Below, one piece after another: positions 43,022 through 51,705 of a stretch of DNA of 62,154 bases. The translations under genes and the position numbers were made by a program. The stretch covers positions 1 to 62,154 of the forward strand of contig NZ_RXLZ01000026.1 in NCBI RefSeq assembly GCF_003970865.1, written 5' to 3'. Source of the stretch: Stenotrophomonas maltophilia (lineage in GTDB: Bacteria; Pseudomonadota; Gammaproteobacteria; Xanthomonadales; Xanthomonadaceae). Position 1 is the stretch's first letter. Every line of letters starts with the position of its first letter. Below the pieces are notes generated by a model. That model saw only the letters and a program-made list of their open reading frames with translations. It did no database searches and was not told where the DNA came from.

Positions 43022-43330
43022 TCAGCCCTTCCGTTTGAGCTTGAGCTTGAGCCCCGCCTGGGTCCCGGCCGAGAACTTCCCGAGCAGTTCAACGCCGCCG
43101 CTTGCGGTTACGGCCAACGAAAGTTCGATCTCATCCACAACTACTGAAGTCGACGCCAGAAAGCCATCCTCCAGCATCTTCGAGAAATGATCGGCCATTT
43201 TTCGGACACTATCGTCCATTTCCATGGCACCCACTTCGACCACGCGTGCCATGCCGGACCGCATCGACGCCAGGCCATTTCTTACATTGCCTTCGGAAGG
43301 CTCTTCAACCAGAACGCGAATAACTTCCAT
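43022..43330 (-). CDS. Trypco1 (trypsin-co-occurring domain 1) protein, CU044_2847 family
   Basis: A 102-residue protein. Its C-terminal half, SVVVDEIELSLAVTASGGVE, then LLGKFSAGTQAGLKLKLKRK, fits the Trypco1 pattern: a V(D)E(I/V)ELxFGLKLxxxAG core followed by an AxAxVTL-like strand. These small domains usually sit beside trypsin-like proteases in predicted biological conflict systems. Here the partner is an HExxH metallopeptidase instead. The ATG at 43330 has AGGGGG just before it. It is divergent from the SPFH gene. The family call is by eye. Confidence 0.72.
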   Translation of the reverse strand: MEVIRVLVEEPSEGNVRNGLASMRSGMARVVEVGAMEMDDSVRKMADHFSKMLEDGFLASTSVVVDEIELSLAVTASGGVELLGKFSAGTQAGLKLKLKRKG

Positions 43331-43581
43331 GAATCCCCCTGTTCTTCCGTTGATACTCTGAAGTTCATGCTGCCTCGTTCGAGGCACGCCGATTATGTCT
43401 CGGCGGCGCGCCCCGGTGCCAGATCATTCTACTGCCGTGACCCGCTGAGCCGATCACGGCACAAGCGGTCGAAAGGAGCAACGGCATTCACCCACCGGCA
43501 CCACAGCCGCCCCCGGCCACTGCTATATTCAGTCCAGCTCGGCAGGCATGGTGCCTGCCCTCGAATCACAGGGAGTTGGTC

Positions 43582-44721
43582 ATGGGTCTGGTACAGGCGG
43601 TGAAGGGTGCGGTTGGCGGTGTGCTGGCCGACCAGTGGAAGGACTTCTACACCGTGCCGGCGGGCCTGCCGTCCACGGCGGCCCTGTTCGCGGCGGTGCC
43701 GCAGGGCACCAATGCCGGACGCGGCTCCAACACCAGCGGCTCGTCCAACATCATCAGCAACGGCTCGAAGATCGTCGTGCCGGAGGGCTACGGCCTGCTG
43801 CTGTTCCAGGACGGCGCGATCACCGCGTTCGTCGCCGAACCGGGTGGCTACGAGTGGCGTTCGGACGATCTGAACTCGCAGTCGATATTCGCTGGCGACG
43901 GCCTGGTCAGCACCTTCATCAAGCAGAGCTGGGAGCGCTTCAAGTTCGGCGGCCAGCCGGGCTCGCAGCAGGCGGCCTACTTCGTCTCGCTGAAGGAACT
44001 GCCGGACAACCGCTTCGGCACCCAGTCGGAAATCTACTGGGACGACGGTTTCCTCAATACCCAGGTCGGCGCGGTCACCCGTGGCTCGTACACGCTGAAG
44101 ATCGTCGACCCGATCCTGTTCGTGAAGAACTTCGTGCCGGCCAGCTACCTGCAGCCGGGCCAGGTGTTCGACTTCACCGATCTGGACAATGCCGCCGCCA
44201 GCCAGCTGTTCAATGAAGTAGTCGGCTCGCTCGCACCGGCCTTCAGCCTGTACACCAACGATCCGGGCAAGGGCAACCGCATCACCAAGCTGCAGCAGGA
44301 CTCGCTGGGCTTCGCGCAGAGCCTGTCGGCCGCCGTCGAGCAGGGTTACCAGTGGAAGTCCGACCGCGGCCTGGCCATTGTCAAGACCGCCATCGTCTCG
44401 ATCGAGTACGACGCAAACACCCGCGAACTGCTGAAGACCGTACAGCGCGCCGATGCGCTGTCCGGTTCGCGCGGCAATTCCAACCTGCAGGCCAGCGTCG
44501 CCCAAGGCATCCAGTCGGCCGGCGAGAACGGCGGTGCGGCAGGCCTGGTCGGTGTCGGCATGGCGTCTGGCATGTTCGGTGTCGGCGGCATGCAGCAGCC
44601 GGTCACCCCGGCTGCCGACGATCCGGTCGCCAAGCTGAAGAAGGCCAAGGAAATGCTCGATCTGGGCCTGATCACCCAGAGCGATTACGACGCGCTCAAG
44701 GCCAAGGCACTGGGCCTGTAA
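43582..44721 (+). CDS. SPFH-domain protein with C-terminal SHOCT motif (YdjI-like)
   Basis: A 379-residue protein. The N-terminal part (about 60-290) is an SPFH/band-7 type domain of the YdjI or virion-core-like group (VPEGYGLLLFQDGAITAFVA). The C-terminus (DDPVAKLKKAKEMLDLGLIT, then QSDYDALKAKAL) is a SHOCT motif, common on stress-related membrane scaffolds. The ATG at 43582 with GGGAG 7 bases upstream is used. It leads an operon with a double zinc-ribbon protein and a small membrane protein. Confidence 0.85.
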   Translation: MGLVQAVKGAVGGVLADQWKDFYTVPAGLPSTAALFAAVPQGTNAGRGSNTSGSSNIISNGSKIVVPEGYGLLLFQDGAITAFVAEPGGYEWRSDDLNSQSIFAGDGLVSTFIKQSWERFKFGGQPGSQQAAYFVSLKELPDNRFGTQSEIYWDDGFLNTQVGAVTRGSYTLKIVDPILFVKNFVPASYLQPGQVFDFTDLDNAAASQLFNEVVGSLAPAFSLYTNDPGKGNRITKLQQDSLGFAQSLSAAVEQGYQWKSDRGLAIVKTAIVSIEYDANTRELLKTVQRADALSGSRGNSNLQASVAQGIQSAGENGGAAGLVGVGMASGMFGVGGMQQPVTPAADDPVAKLKKAKEMLDLGLITQSDYDALKAKALGL

Positions 44722-44742
44722 CCGGCAGGACGCACACCCAAC

Positions 44743-46095
44743 ATGTCCGATCCCCGAAACGGCCCACCGCCGCTGCCCGGATCCGCGTCCGCGACGCCGC
44801 CGCCCTTGCCGGCGGCGTCGTTGGATGGGCCCGGTTCGCCGCAGGACGTCCCTCCCCTGCCCGGCAGCTTCCCGCTGGACACCTCGAAGCTGCCACAGGC
44901 CATCCGCGATGAAGTGGAAGCCCCCGATCCTGTGGCCATCGATACCTCGGCCAGCGAGCTGAAGGACGGCCTCAACCGCTGCCCGAAGTGCGGCGCCACC
45001 GACATCCGGCCCAAGGCCGGTACCGACATCCTCGTCTGCCTGTACTGTCGTCACGAATGGCATGGCGCACGCGTCGAGGAGGAATTCGGGCTGGGCGAGG
45101 CCATCGACCAGCTGCGCGGTACGGTCATCGCCTCCGGTGCGCGTGACATCGATGCCGACACCTCGGCACTGATGACGTTCAAATGCACCGGGTGCGGCGC
45201 CGAAGTCACGGTCAATACCGAGAGTACGATGACGGCGCGCTGCCACTGGTGCCGCCACGTCTTCGGCGTCAATGAGCAGATTGCCAATGGAGCAGTGCCC
45301 GATGCGGTGCTGCCCTTCCACATCAAGAAGGACGATGCGGTCGCGCGCATCCGCCAGTTCGTCGACAAGCGCCGGATGTTCGCGCTGAAGGCATTCAAGG
45401 ATCAGTTCACCCCGGAAAACGTGGTGGGCGTGTTCCTGCCCTACATGATCGTCGACAGCAATGTCAGCGCAGCGGTGGCTGGCAAGGGCGAGGTCCAGAC
45501 CCGGCAGTACACGGTCGGCAGCGAGAAGAACAAGCGCACCCTGTATGACGCCGATGTCTACCAGGTCGAACGCCAGGTCGATTTCACCGTGGATGATCTT
45601 CCACTGGAGTCCTCTGCCGAGCGCGGCAATCTGGATACCCGCGCCAACACCAACAACATCATCAACACCATCCTGCCGTTCGATACCAAGAACGCCGTGA
45701 AGTGGAACGCCTCGTACCTGGCCGGCTTCACTTCGGAGAAGCGCAACCTGGATGTGGAAAAGCTGCGGCCGCGGCTGGAAGACCAGCTGCTGTCGATTGC
45801 CCGCGCACAGGTGGAAGGTTCGGTGAAGCGCTACAACCGTGGCGTGCGTTGGGAACAGGAGCAGCTGGAAGTACATGGCACCCGCTGGGTGTCGATGTAC
45901 CTGCCGGTGTGGCTGTACTCGTACCACCAGCCCGGCAAGAACGGCGGCATGCTGCACTACATCGCGGTGAACGGCCGTACCGGCGAAACCATGGGCAGCG
46001 TGCCCGTGCAGCAATGGAAGATGCTGCTGGCGGCACTGGCCACCGGCACCGTCATTGAAGCCCTCGCAATTGCCTTCCTGGTGGCATCGACATGA
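44743..46095 (+). CDS. Double zinc-ribbon protein with C-terminal membrane helix
   Basis: A 450-residue protein. A Pro-rich N-terminus (about 1-45) precedes a TFIIB-like zinc ribbon (C80, C83, C99, C102) and a second one (C148, C151, C167, C170). A long alpha/beta region follows, and a hydrophobic segment at the C-terminus (LLAALATGTVIEALAIAFLV) could anchor it. It is 21 bases downstream of the SPFH gene. Similar SPFH plus zinc-ribbon pairs have been noted beside envelope-stress (PspA-type) systems. The precise role is unknown. The stop overlaps the next start (ATGA). Confidence 0.8.
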   Translation: MSDPRNGPPPLPGSASATPPPLPAASLDGPGSPQDVPPLPGSFPLDTSKLPQAIRDEVEAPDPVAIDTSASELKDGLNRCPKCGATDIRPKAGTDILVCLYCRHEWHGARVEEEFGLGEAIDQLRGTVIASGARDIDADTSALMTFKCTGCGAEVTVNTESTMTARCHWCRHVFGVNEQIANGAVPDAVLPFHIKKDDAVARIRQFVDKRRMFALKAFKDQFTPENVVGVFLPYMIVDSNVSAAVAGKGEVQTRQYTVGSEKNKRTLYDADVYQVERQVDFTVDDLPLESSAERGNLDTRANTNNIINTILPFDTKNAVKWNASYLAGFTSEKRNLDVEKLRPRLEDQLLSIARAQVEGSVKRYNRGVRWEQEQLEVHGTRWVSMYLPVWLYSYHQPGKNGGMLHYIAVNGRTGETMGSVPVQQWKMLLAALATGTVIEALAIAFLVAST

Positions 46096-46349
46096 GCGAC
46101 GACAGTGGCCTCTGGCTGTTGGCGGCAGGTCCGGCCGGCGCAACCGCGCTGTACTGGGCGCTGTACCGCTATTACCGCAACACCGACAAATCGCATTCCT
46201 TCGAGCACGAAACCGAAATCGAGGCACAGCCCGTGACCGGTTCGGACCAGAAGGTCGACCGGATCACCGGCACCGAGGACAAGCGCATCCGCGGTGACAA
46301 CGTGTATGAGTACCGGAAACGGGTGGTGAGGGTGAAACCCGATCAGTAG
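46092..46349 (+). CDS. Small single-helix membrane protein
   Basis: An 85-residue protein with one N-terminal helix (LWLLAAGPAGATALYWALY) and a charged tail. It is translationally coupled to the zinc-ribbon gene and completes the three-gene SPFH operon. Its last codons and the TAG stop lie inside the first SMAG repeat: the TAG of the repeat's GTAG is the stop codon. Without the repeat insertion the protein may have ended differently. Function unknown. Confidence 0.75.
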   Translation: MSDDSGLWLLAAGPAGATALYWALYRYYRNTDKSHSFEHETEIEAQPVTGSDQKVDRITGTEDKRIRGDNVYEYRKRVVRVKPDQ

Positions 46350-46406
46350 AGCCAGGCCATGCCTGGCTGAAAACCCGATGAGTAGAGCCAGGCCATGCCT
46401 GGCTGA
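46335..46406. repeat. Two tandem SMAG (GTAG) palindromic repeats in a 36-bp direct duplication
   Basis: Each copy has the 24-base core GTAG-AGCCAGGC-CAT-GCCTGGCT-G, at 46346-46369 and 46382-46405, and folds into a hairpin (AGCCAGGC/GCCTGGCT). This is the GTAG-type REP family described for S. maltophilia. The copies are part of a 36-base tandem unit (46335-46370 and 46371-46406) that differs at one base (c/g at the tenth position). The first unit begins within the upstream gene. Confidence 0.92.
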
Positions 46407-46515
46407 TCGACAACGCAGCAACGACGACGGTGAACAGCTTCAGCCGGGCAGATGTGTACGCACCTGCGACTGTGGGCTGCTTCGCAGATCAGCCCTGCCT
46501 GTCATGCCTATACTA

Positions 46516-46609
46516 CCGCCGCTTCCACCCCGGCCATCGCAGCACCTGCCGGTGGAAGCGGCGGGGCTGGATGTCCCCGCCGGGCCGGCCGCCACGCTGC
46601 CGCCGGCCC
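46516..46609. repeat. Cluster of strong inverted repeats upstream of tyrosinase
   Basis: CCGCCGCTTCCACC (46516-46529) is exactly repeated in inverse as GGTGGAAGCGGCGG (46551-46564), a 14-bp stem with a 21-base loop. GGGCCGGC (46582-46589) pairs with GCCGGCCC (46602-46609). Between them is a small GGGG/CCCC stem. They could be terminators, attenuators of the tyrosinase leader, or a REP-like element. Confidence 0.75.
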
Positions 46610-46661
46610 TGCCAGTGATTTGTAACCCGACGCGGTTCAACCAATCACCAGGGGGAAGGCT

Positions 46662-48326
46662 ATGCGCTATACACGTCGTGATTTTCTTGCCACCACCGCC
46701 AGTGCTTCATTGGCGTCCTTGGTCGCACCCGGGGCCTGGGCCAGCGGCGCTGCACCGGCCGACAAGGCCGTGCAGGCACGCTACCACCGCTACAACGTCA
46801 CCAGCCCCGAAGGCCAGCGCATGCTGGCCAGCTACGCACGCGGTATCAAGGCCATGCTCGCGCTGCCGGCAGACGATCCACGCAACTGGTTCCGCAACGC
46901 CTTCGTGCACCTGATGGACTGCCCGCACGGCAACTGGTGGTTCTATGTCTGGCACCGTGGCTATGTCGGCTACTTCGAACAGACCATCCGCACGCTCAGC
47001 GGTGATCCGCAGTTCGCCATGCCCTACTGGGACTGGACCGAGCTGCCACGGATTCCCCCGGCGATGTTCGACGGCCTGCTGACGCCCACCGACAGCGCCT
47101 ATGCGCCGTACACGCGCAACCTGGCGGTCTTCACCCGGTTCATGCGGCCGGCACTGCAGCGCTACTGGAACACGCTGGATGCAGGCCAACGCGATCAGCT
47201 CAAGTTCCGCGGCTATCTCACCGCAGACGATGTCTGGAACGATGTGACCGGCTACAGCGTCGCGGAAAAGACCGGCATCTCGGGCAATGCGGCCTATGCG
47301 ATCACCTGCGGCGCCCGCTACCTCTGGCGCGAGAATCCCGGCTTCGATGCAAAGACCGCTTCGGCCGTGTCTCCCGATACCATTCACGCGGGGCTGTCGC
47401 CGGTCGAGTTCTACAACGACGATGTGAGTCGCAGCTTCACCAGCTCGCGCACGGCCTCGCACGTGGTGCAACCGGACGGCGCCACGAAATTCTCGGTGCT
47501 CGAAGGCTTCCCGCACAACAAGGTGCACAACTGCATCGGTGGCGTCGGCGCGGTCGATCCCGGCCCCTACGGCAACATGACCAACTTCCTGTCGCCACTC
47601 GATCCGATCTTCTACCTGCACCACGCCAACATGGACCGCCTGTGGGACGTGTGGAACCAGCTGCAGCAATCCCGCGGCAAGCCGATCATGCCCATCAACG
47701 TCGACCAGCGGCGTCAGTTCATGAACGAACCGTTCCGGTTCTTCGTCGATGCACAGGGCAAGCCCGTGGGCGAGCGTCCGGCCAGCGCGTTCTTCTCCAC
47801 CACGGCCTTCGACTACGACTACGTCTACGGGGGCCGCAACGACCTGCTGAAGGCGGCCGCGCTGCCGGCGGCGACCGGTGCTGTGCGGCTGGTGCGCGGC
47901 ACGCGTTCCGATGGCGCCGTCCGCGTGGCCGTGCCCAATGAGGCGGTACGCGCACACCTTGCCACATCGGGCCCGCGCCAGTTGATTGCCGAAGTGACCC
48001 TGGAGCGACCACGTGGCTTGAACAATACGCGCGAGTTCGACGTGCTGATCAACGCACCGGCCGGCACCGCGTCCGTGGCGGCCGACAGCCCGTACTACGC
48101 CGGCACCGTATCGTTCTTCGGGCCAACCATGGCCGGGATGGACCACAGCCATCCCACCACGTTCGCGGTGCCGCTGCCGCAGAAACTGGGGGCCCTGCAG
48201 GCACTCACTGCTGCCGATGGCGGAACGACCACACTGGAGATCCGCCTGGTCGCATCCTCCGGCCAGGCACCGCAGACGTTCCCGGTGCTCGACGCAGCCA
48301 TCCTGGTGGCGCCGCTGCAGCCGTGA
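46662..48326 (+). CDS. Tat-exported tyrosinase
   Basis: A 554-residue type 3 copper enzyme. The signal is a Tat type (YTRRDFLATTASASL). CuA ligands include H83, H89 and H98 in HLMDCPHGNWWFYVWHRGY, and C87 may form a thioether with a His as in some polyphenol oxidases. CuB has PHNKVHN and FYLHHANMDRLWDVW. A C-terminal domain from about 410 is like the cap (PPO-DWL/KFDV) region. It oxidises phenols to o-quinones and can lead to melanin. AGGGGGAAGG lies upstream of the ATG. It carries its own Tat signal, so a separate caddie is not needed for export. Confidence 0.93.
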   Translation: MRYTRRDFLATTASASLASLVAPGAWASGAAPADKAVQARYHRYNVTSPEGQRMLASYARGIKAMLALPADDPRNWFRNAFVHLMDCPHGNWWFYVWHRGYVGYFEQTIRTLSGDPQFAMPYWDWTELPRIPPAMFDGLLTPTDSAYAPYTRNLAVFTRFMRPALQRYWNTLDAGQRDQLKFRGYLTADDVWNDVTGYSVAEKTGISGNAAYAITCGARYLWRENPGFDAKTASAVSPDTIHAGLSPVEFYNDDVSRSFTSSRTASHVVQPDGATKFSVLEGFPHNKVHNCIGGVGAVDPGPYGNMTNFLSPLDPIFYLHHANMDRLWDVWNQLQQSRGKPIMPINVDQRRQFMNEPFRFFVDAQGKPVGERPASAFFSTTAFDYDYVYGGRNDLLKAAALPAATGAVRLVRGTRSDGAVRVAVPNEAVRAHLATSGPRQLIAEVTLERPRGLNNTREFDVLINAPAGTASVAADSPYYAGTVSFFGPTMAGMDHSHPTTFAVPLPQKLGALQALTAADGGTTTLEIRLVASSGQAPQTFPVLDAAILVAPLQP

Positions 48327-48334
48327 TGATGCAC

Positions 48335-48363
48335 GGCAGGTGCCGGTCTGTCCGACACCTGCC
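48335..48363. terminator. Bidirectional hairpin terminator
   Basis: GGCAGGTG (48335-48342) pairs with CACCTGCC (48356-48363), with CGG/CCG pairing inside the loop. It lies between the convergent tyrosinase and phosphatase genes. Confidence 0.7.
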
Positions 48364-48379
48364 CTCGGCCTGGCAGGTT

Positions 48380-49276
48380 TCAGCCGGCCTGCCCCAGCCG
48401 CACCTTCAACTGCTGGATCTCCTGCTCGCTGACCCCGATCGACTTCAGGTAGCCCTCCGCACCACCGTACTGGCTGTGCAACGCCGCCAGGAACTGCTCC
48501 ATGTTGTCCGGCGCGGTACCGGCCATGCCCGCCATCTTGCGACCGATCTCCGGGTTCTGCTTGACCAGCGCCATGATCTGCGCGTTCATCGCGCTGTCCT
48601 TCGGCTGACCTTCCAGGTAGTGCGCGGAGATCGCGTAGTTGTGCACGATCTCGGCCTTCGGCACGCCGGCCAGGTCCAGCAGCAGGCCGGCGATGATGCC
48701 GGTGCGGTCCTTGCCGGCCGTGCAATGGAACAGCACCGCACCGTCCTGCTGCGCGGCAATGCGCTGGAACACCTGCTTGAACTGCGGCTGGCTGTGGCCC
48801 AGCCACTGCACATAGGCTTCGCCCAGCGAATCCGGGAAACTGGTCATCATCTTCTGCAGATCCATCTTCTCCGTACCCATCAGCGAGATACGCTGGTAGT
48901 CGAAGCGGTCGTCCCTGGCCAGCAGGTCCGGCGACTGTGCTTCCTCATCGGCGGTGCGCAAATCAATGTCCAGTTTCACTCCAGCAGCAGACAACGCATC
49001 GCGGTCGGCTTCGGTCAGGCGGCCGAGGTCGGCGGTACGCACGAACGCATCGGCTGGAATCGGGCCGTGGCGGCCTTGCAGGCCGGCGAACGTACGCACG
49101 TTCCAGGCGCCCTGCAGCGGAATCACCCGTTGTGCATCAGCATCGACGGGCTTCACATTGGCGGCGGCGGGCGCCTTCGCGGCGACGGCCTGTGGCGCAT
49201 CAGCGGCAACAGCCGTTGCGGCCAGCGGCAGGCTCAGCATCAGGGCCAGCGCGAGTTCGGTATGGCGGGTCTTCAT
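48380..49276 (-). CDS. Exported tyrosine-phosphatase-like protein (Y_phosphatase3 type)
   Basis: A 298-residue protein with a signal peptide (cleavage near AVAAD). The Cys-based phosphatase signature HCTAGKDRTG is intact, with Cys nucleophile and Arg in the P-loop. VRTFAGLQGRHGPIPADAFV, then RTADLGRL, is the N-terminal substrate-recognition segment of the LptpA-type family. It is probably periplasmic and acts on phosphotyrosine or phosphoinositide-like substrates. It starts 17 bases after the TonB receptor gene, so both are in one operon under TetR control. Confidence 0.87.
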   Translation of the reverse strand: MKTRHTELALALMLSLPLAATAVAADAPQAVAAKAPAAANVKPVDADAQRVIPLQGAWNVRTFAGLQGRHGPIPADAFVRTADLGRLTEADRDALSAAGVKLDIDLRTADEEAQSPDLLARDDRFDYQRISLMGTEKMDLQKMMTSFPDSLGEAYVQWLGHSQPQFKQVFQRIAAQQDGAVLFHCTAGKDRTGIIAGLLLDLAGVPKAEIVHNYAISAHYLEGQPKDSAMNAQIMALVKQNPEIGRKMAGMAGTAPDNMEQFLAALHSQYGGAEGYLKSIGVSEQEIQQLKVRLGQAG

Positions 49277-49293
49277 GGGGTTCTCCGTTCGAA

Positions 49294-51591
49294 TCAGAAA
49301 TTGACGGCCACATCCAGGCCGAAGGTGCGCGGGTCGTTGAAGATGCCGCTCTGGCCCAGCGCCGCGCTGTTGATCTTGTAGAACAGGTGCTGCTCATCCA
49401 GCAGGTTGCGTGCCCACAGCGAGAACGACATCGTGGTGCCGGTGCTGTTGACCGGCACATCCACCCATGCCACCCGTGCATTCACCACGAACGAGCTGTC
49501 GGTGAGCATCTGGTCGTACTCGCTGGTGTAGTAGCCGTCGGACCAGTTGCCGTCCACATGGAACTTCAGCGCCGAGAAGTTGGCGAACGGCACCAGATAG
49601 TCGGCCGACAGGCTGCCCGCATTCTTCGGTGCCAGCAGCGGCTGCACGGTCACCTGCACGCCAGCGCCGAACGGGTCGGTTGCTGTCTGCGCATCGATCT
49701 TCGTATAGGCGTAGTTGAGGCCGAGGGTGAGGTTGTCCACCGGCATCACGTTGAATTCCAGCTCCGCACCTCGGGACTTGCCATCGCTCAGTGCGTTGGT
49801 GGTGACCATGGTGGTGCGGGTTTCACCGCTGTTCGGGTCGAACGGCAGCGAGAAGTCCATCTGCTTGTGCGCGATGGTCGAATCGAACACCGCCAGGTTC
49901 AGGCGCGCGCGGTTGTCCCAGAACTGTGACTTGAAGCCGAGCTCATAGGCCGTCACTTCCTCCGGACCGAAGGCGGTGTAATTGGTCGAACGTGAGTTGG
50001 CGCCACCCGCCTTGAAGCCGGTGCTGTACTTGGCATAGACCATGGCGTGTTCGCCAAGGTCGTAGGCAATGTTGACCATCGGGTCGAAGCGGCTCCAGCG
50101 GTCCTTGAACGCAAGGTTGGTGGCGGCACCGTTGACGATGTACAGGTTGCCCTTCTTGTCATCACGGGTGTAGCGACCGCCGGCAGTCAAGTGCAGGCGC
50201 TGCAGTGCTTCCGGCGTCCACGTGGCCTGGCCGAACACGCCCAGGCTGTCAGTCCACGCCTTGCTGGCACGGTCGATGCGCACCCGGGAGAGATCCAGCG
50301 GATTGGTCGCGGGGTTCACCGTGTAGCTGTTGCCACCCGGCCCCCACACCAGCATGTTCGGGGTCTGCGCATTGTCGCCAGCGGTCTCGTGGTAGTAGAA
50401 CGCACCGCCAAGGAACTGCACCTGCGAGGTGTTTCCGATCAGCTGGAATTCCTGGCTGTACTGGTGCTGGTAGACCTGGGCCAGGCTGTAACGCCCGAAC
50501 GGCGTGCCAGCGCCACCATAGGCCGAAATCGCATCGACCAGGCCCATGTCGAACTGGCCCTGGGTCAGCTCGCGGTAGGAGCTGATCGACTTCAGCTCAA
50601 GGGTGTCACTCAACGTCCACGACAGGTTCAATAGATGGCCACTGGTGCGGCCGATGTTGTCTTCCTGCGGCCCGCCCAGGATGGCGCTGCCGCGGCGGTC
50701 CTGGCTGGCACCTGCCTTCTGCGGCGGGCTCAGGTAGGCACCCGGTACCAGCACCTGGGTGTGGTACGGCGTGGTGGCATCATAGGATCGATCGAACGCG
50801 TACAGCAGCGAGAAATCATCGCTCGGCTGCCACAGCGCGCTCAGGCGTGCGCCGCGCTTGTCGTAGCTGTTGAAGTCGCGCTCGCCGCGCATGGGATTGT
50901 CGGTGGTGCCACCACGCTTGGCCTGAACGGCGTCGATCTTGAAACTGACATCGCCCACCTTGGGCAGGTCCAGGTGCAGCGCGCTGTTGTACCCACTGAA
51001 GTTGGACACCCCCGCGCTGACGCTGCCACCAAACTCGCCGGTCGGTGCCTTGGTCACGATGCTCACCGCGCCGCCTTCGGTATTGCGGCCGAACAGCGTG
51101 CCCTGCGGGCCCTTCAGCACTTCGATGCGCTCCACGTCGTAGAGCATGCTGCCCAGGCCCTGCGCACGGCCCATGAACACGCCATCGACATAGATGCCGA
51201 CACCGGCATCACGCGCCGGCTGGTTGGCGTCGCCGGAGGCGCCGATGCCACGAATGCCGATATTCAGTGCAGAACTGCGGGTGGCGAACGGCGTGACCCG
51301 CAGCGACGGGATGGAGCCATCGGACAGGCTGCCGAGCGAGATCGCGCTGCGATCCTTCAGCGCTTCGGCATCGACCACCGACACCGAGATCGGCGTCTCC
51401 TGCAGATTGGTGGCGCGCTTCTGGGCGGTCACCATCACCTGGTCGAGGGCGACCACGGTGCGTGCGGCATCGGCGGACGCGCTGGCGTCGGCGCCCGGAC
51501 TGTCTTCGGCATGGGCCAGCGCCGGCAGAGCGGCAGCGATGGCGAGGGTGAGCAACGGGCGGTGCAGCGTGGCGTGGCGCATCGGACTCAT
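49294..51591 (-). CDS. TonB-dependent receptor
   Basis: A 765-residue outer-membrane receptor with a signal peptide (ending ALAHAE). It has a TonB box region (VVALDQVMVTAQKR), a plug with GVGIYVDGVFMGR and LKGPQGTLFGRNTEGGAVSI, and a barrel that ends GLDVAVNF. It resembles the sphingomonad/xanthomonad receptors for small hydrophobic or aromatic molecules more than siderophore receptors. The ligand is unknown. Start at 51591 or 51582; both fit a signal peptide and no clear ribosome site decides. It is divergent from the TetR gene. Confidence 0.88.
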   Translation of the reverse strand: MSPMRHATLHRPLLTLAIAAALPALAHAEDSPGADASASADAARTVVALDQVMVTAQKRATNLQETPISVSVVDAEALKDRSAISLGSLSDGSIPSLRVTPFATRSSALNIGIRGIGASGDANQPARDAGVGIYVDGVFMGRAQGLGSMLYDVERIEVLKGPQGTLFGRNTEGGAVSIVTKAPTGEFGGSVSAGVSNFSGYNSALHLDLPKVGDVSFKIDAVQAKRGGTTDNPMRGERDFNSYDKRGARLSALWQPSDDFSLLYAFDRSYDATTPYHTQVLVPGAYLSPPQKAGASQDRRGSAILGGPQEDNIGRTSGHLLNLSWTLSDTLELKSISSYRELTQGQFDMGLVDAISAYGGAGTPFGRYSLAQVYQHQYSQEFQLIGNTSQVQFLGGAFYYHETAGDNAQTPNMLVWGPGGNSYTVNPATNPLDLSRVRIDRASKAWTDSLGVFGQATWTPEALQRLHLTAGGRYTRDDKKGNLYIVNGAATNLAFKDRWSRFDPMVNIAYDLGEHAMVYAKYSTGFKAGGANSRSTNYTAFGPEEVTAYELGFKSQFWDNRARLNLAVFDSTIAHKQMDFSLPFDPNSGETRTTMVTTNALSDGKSRGAELEFNVMPVDNLTLGLNYAYTKIDAQTATDPFGAGVQVTVQPLLAPKNAGSLSADYLVPFANFSALKFHVDGNWSDGYYTSEYDQMLTDSSFVVNARVAWVDVPVNSTGTTMSFSLWARNLLDEQHLFYKINSAALGQSGIFNDPRTFGLDVAVNF

Positions 51592-51638
51592 TCGCGGAAG
51601 GAGAAGGCCGGCGCAGTCTGGGAGGCGGGAATTACAAA

Positions 51639-51656
51639 TGAATGACCGTTCATTCA
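51639..51656. promoter_or_regulatory. Palindromic TetR operator
   Basis: TGAATGA-CCGT-TCATTCA is a perfect 7-bp inverted repeat, 48 bases upstream of the TonB receptor and 50 bases upstream of the TetR gene. AT-rich arms and such spacing are normal for TetR-family operators. Confidence 0.8.
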
Positions 51657-51705
51657 CACCTTTTGTGACGTACTATCCCGCCCCTGGACGCCCTGACCGC
51701 ACGCA

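Noticed and set aside
43429..46227. 932-codon antisense frame across the SPFH and zinc-ribbon genes
   Set aside because: It covers two well-supported sense genes and their gap, has no recognisable domain and shows a composition typical of GC-rich antisense frames.
46707..48806. 699-codon minus-strand frame over tyrosinase and phosphatase
   Set aside because: Tyrosinase on the plus strand has both copper sites. The minus frame has no domain and overlaps two real genes.
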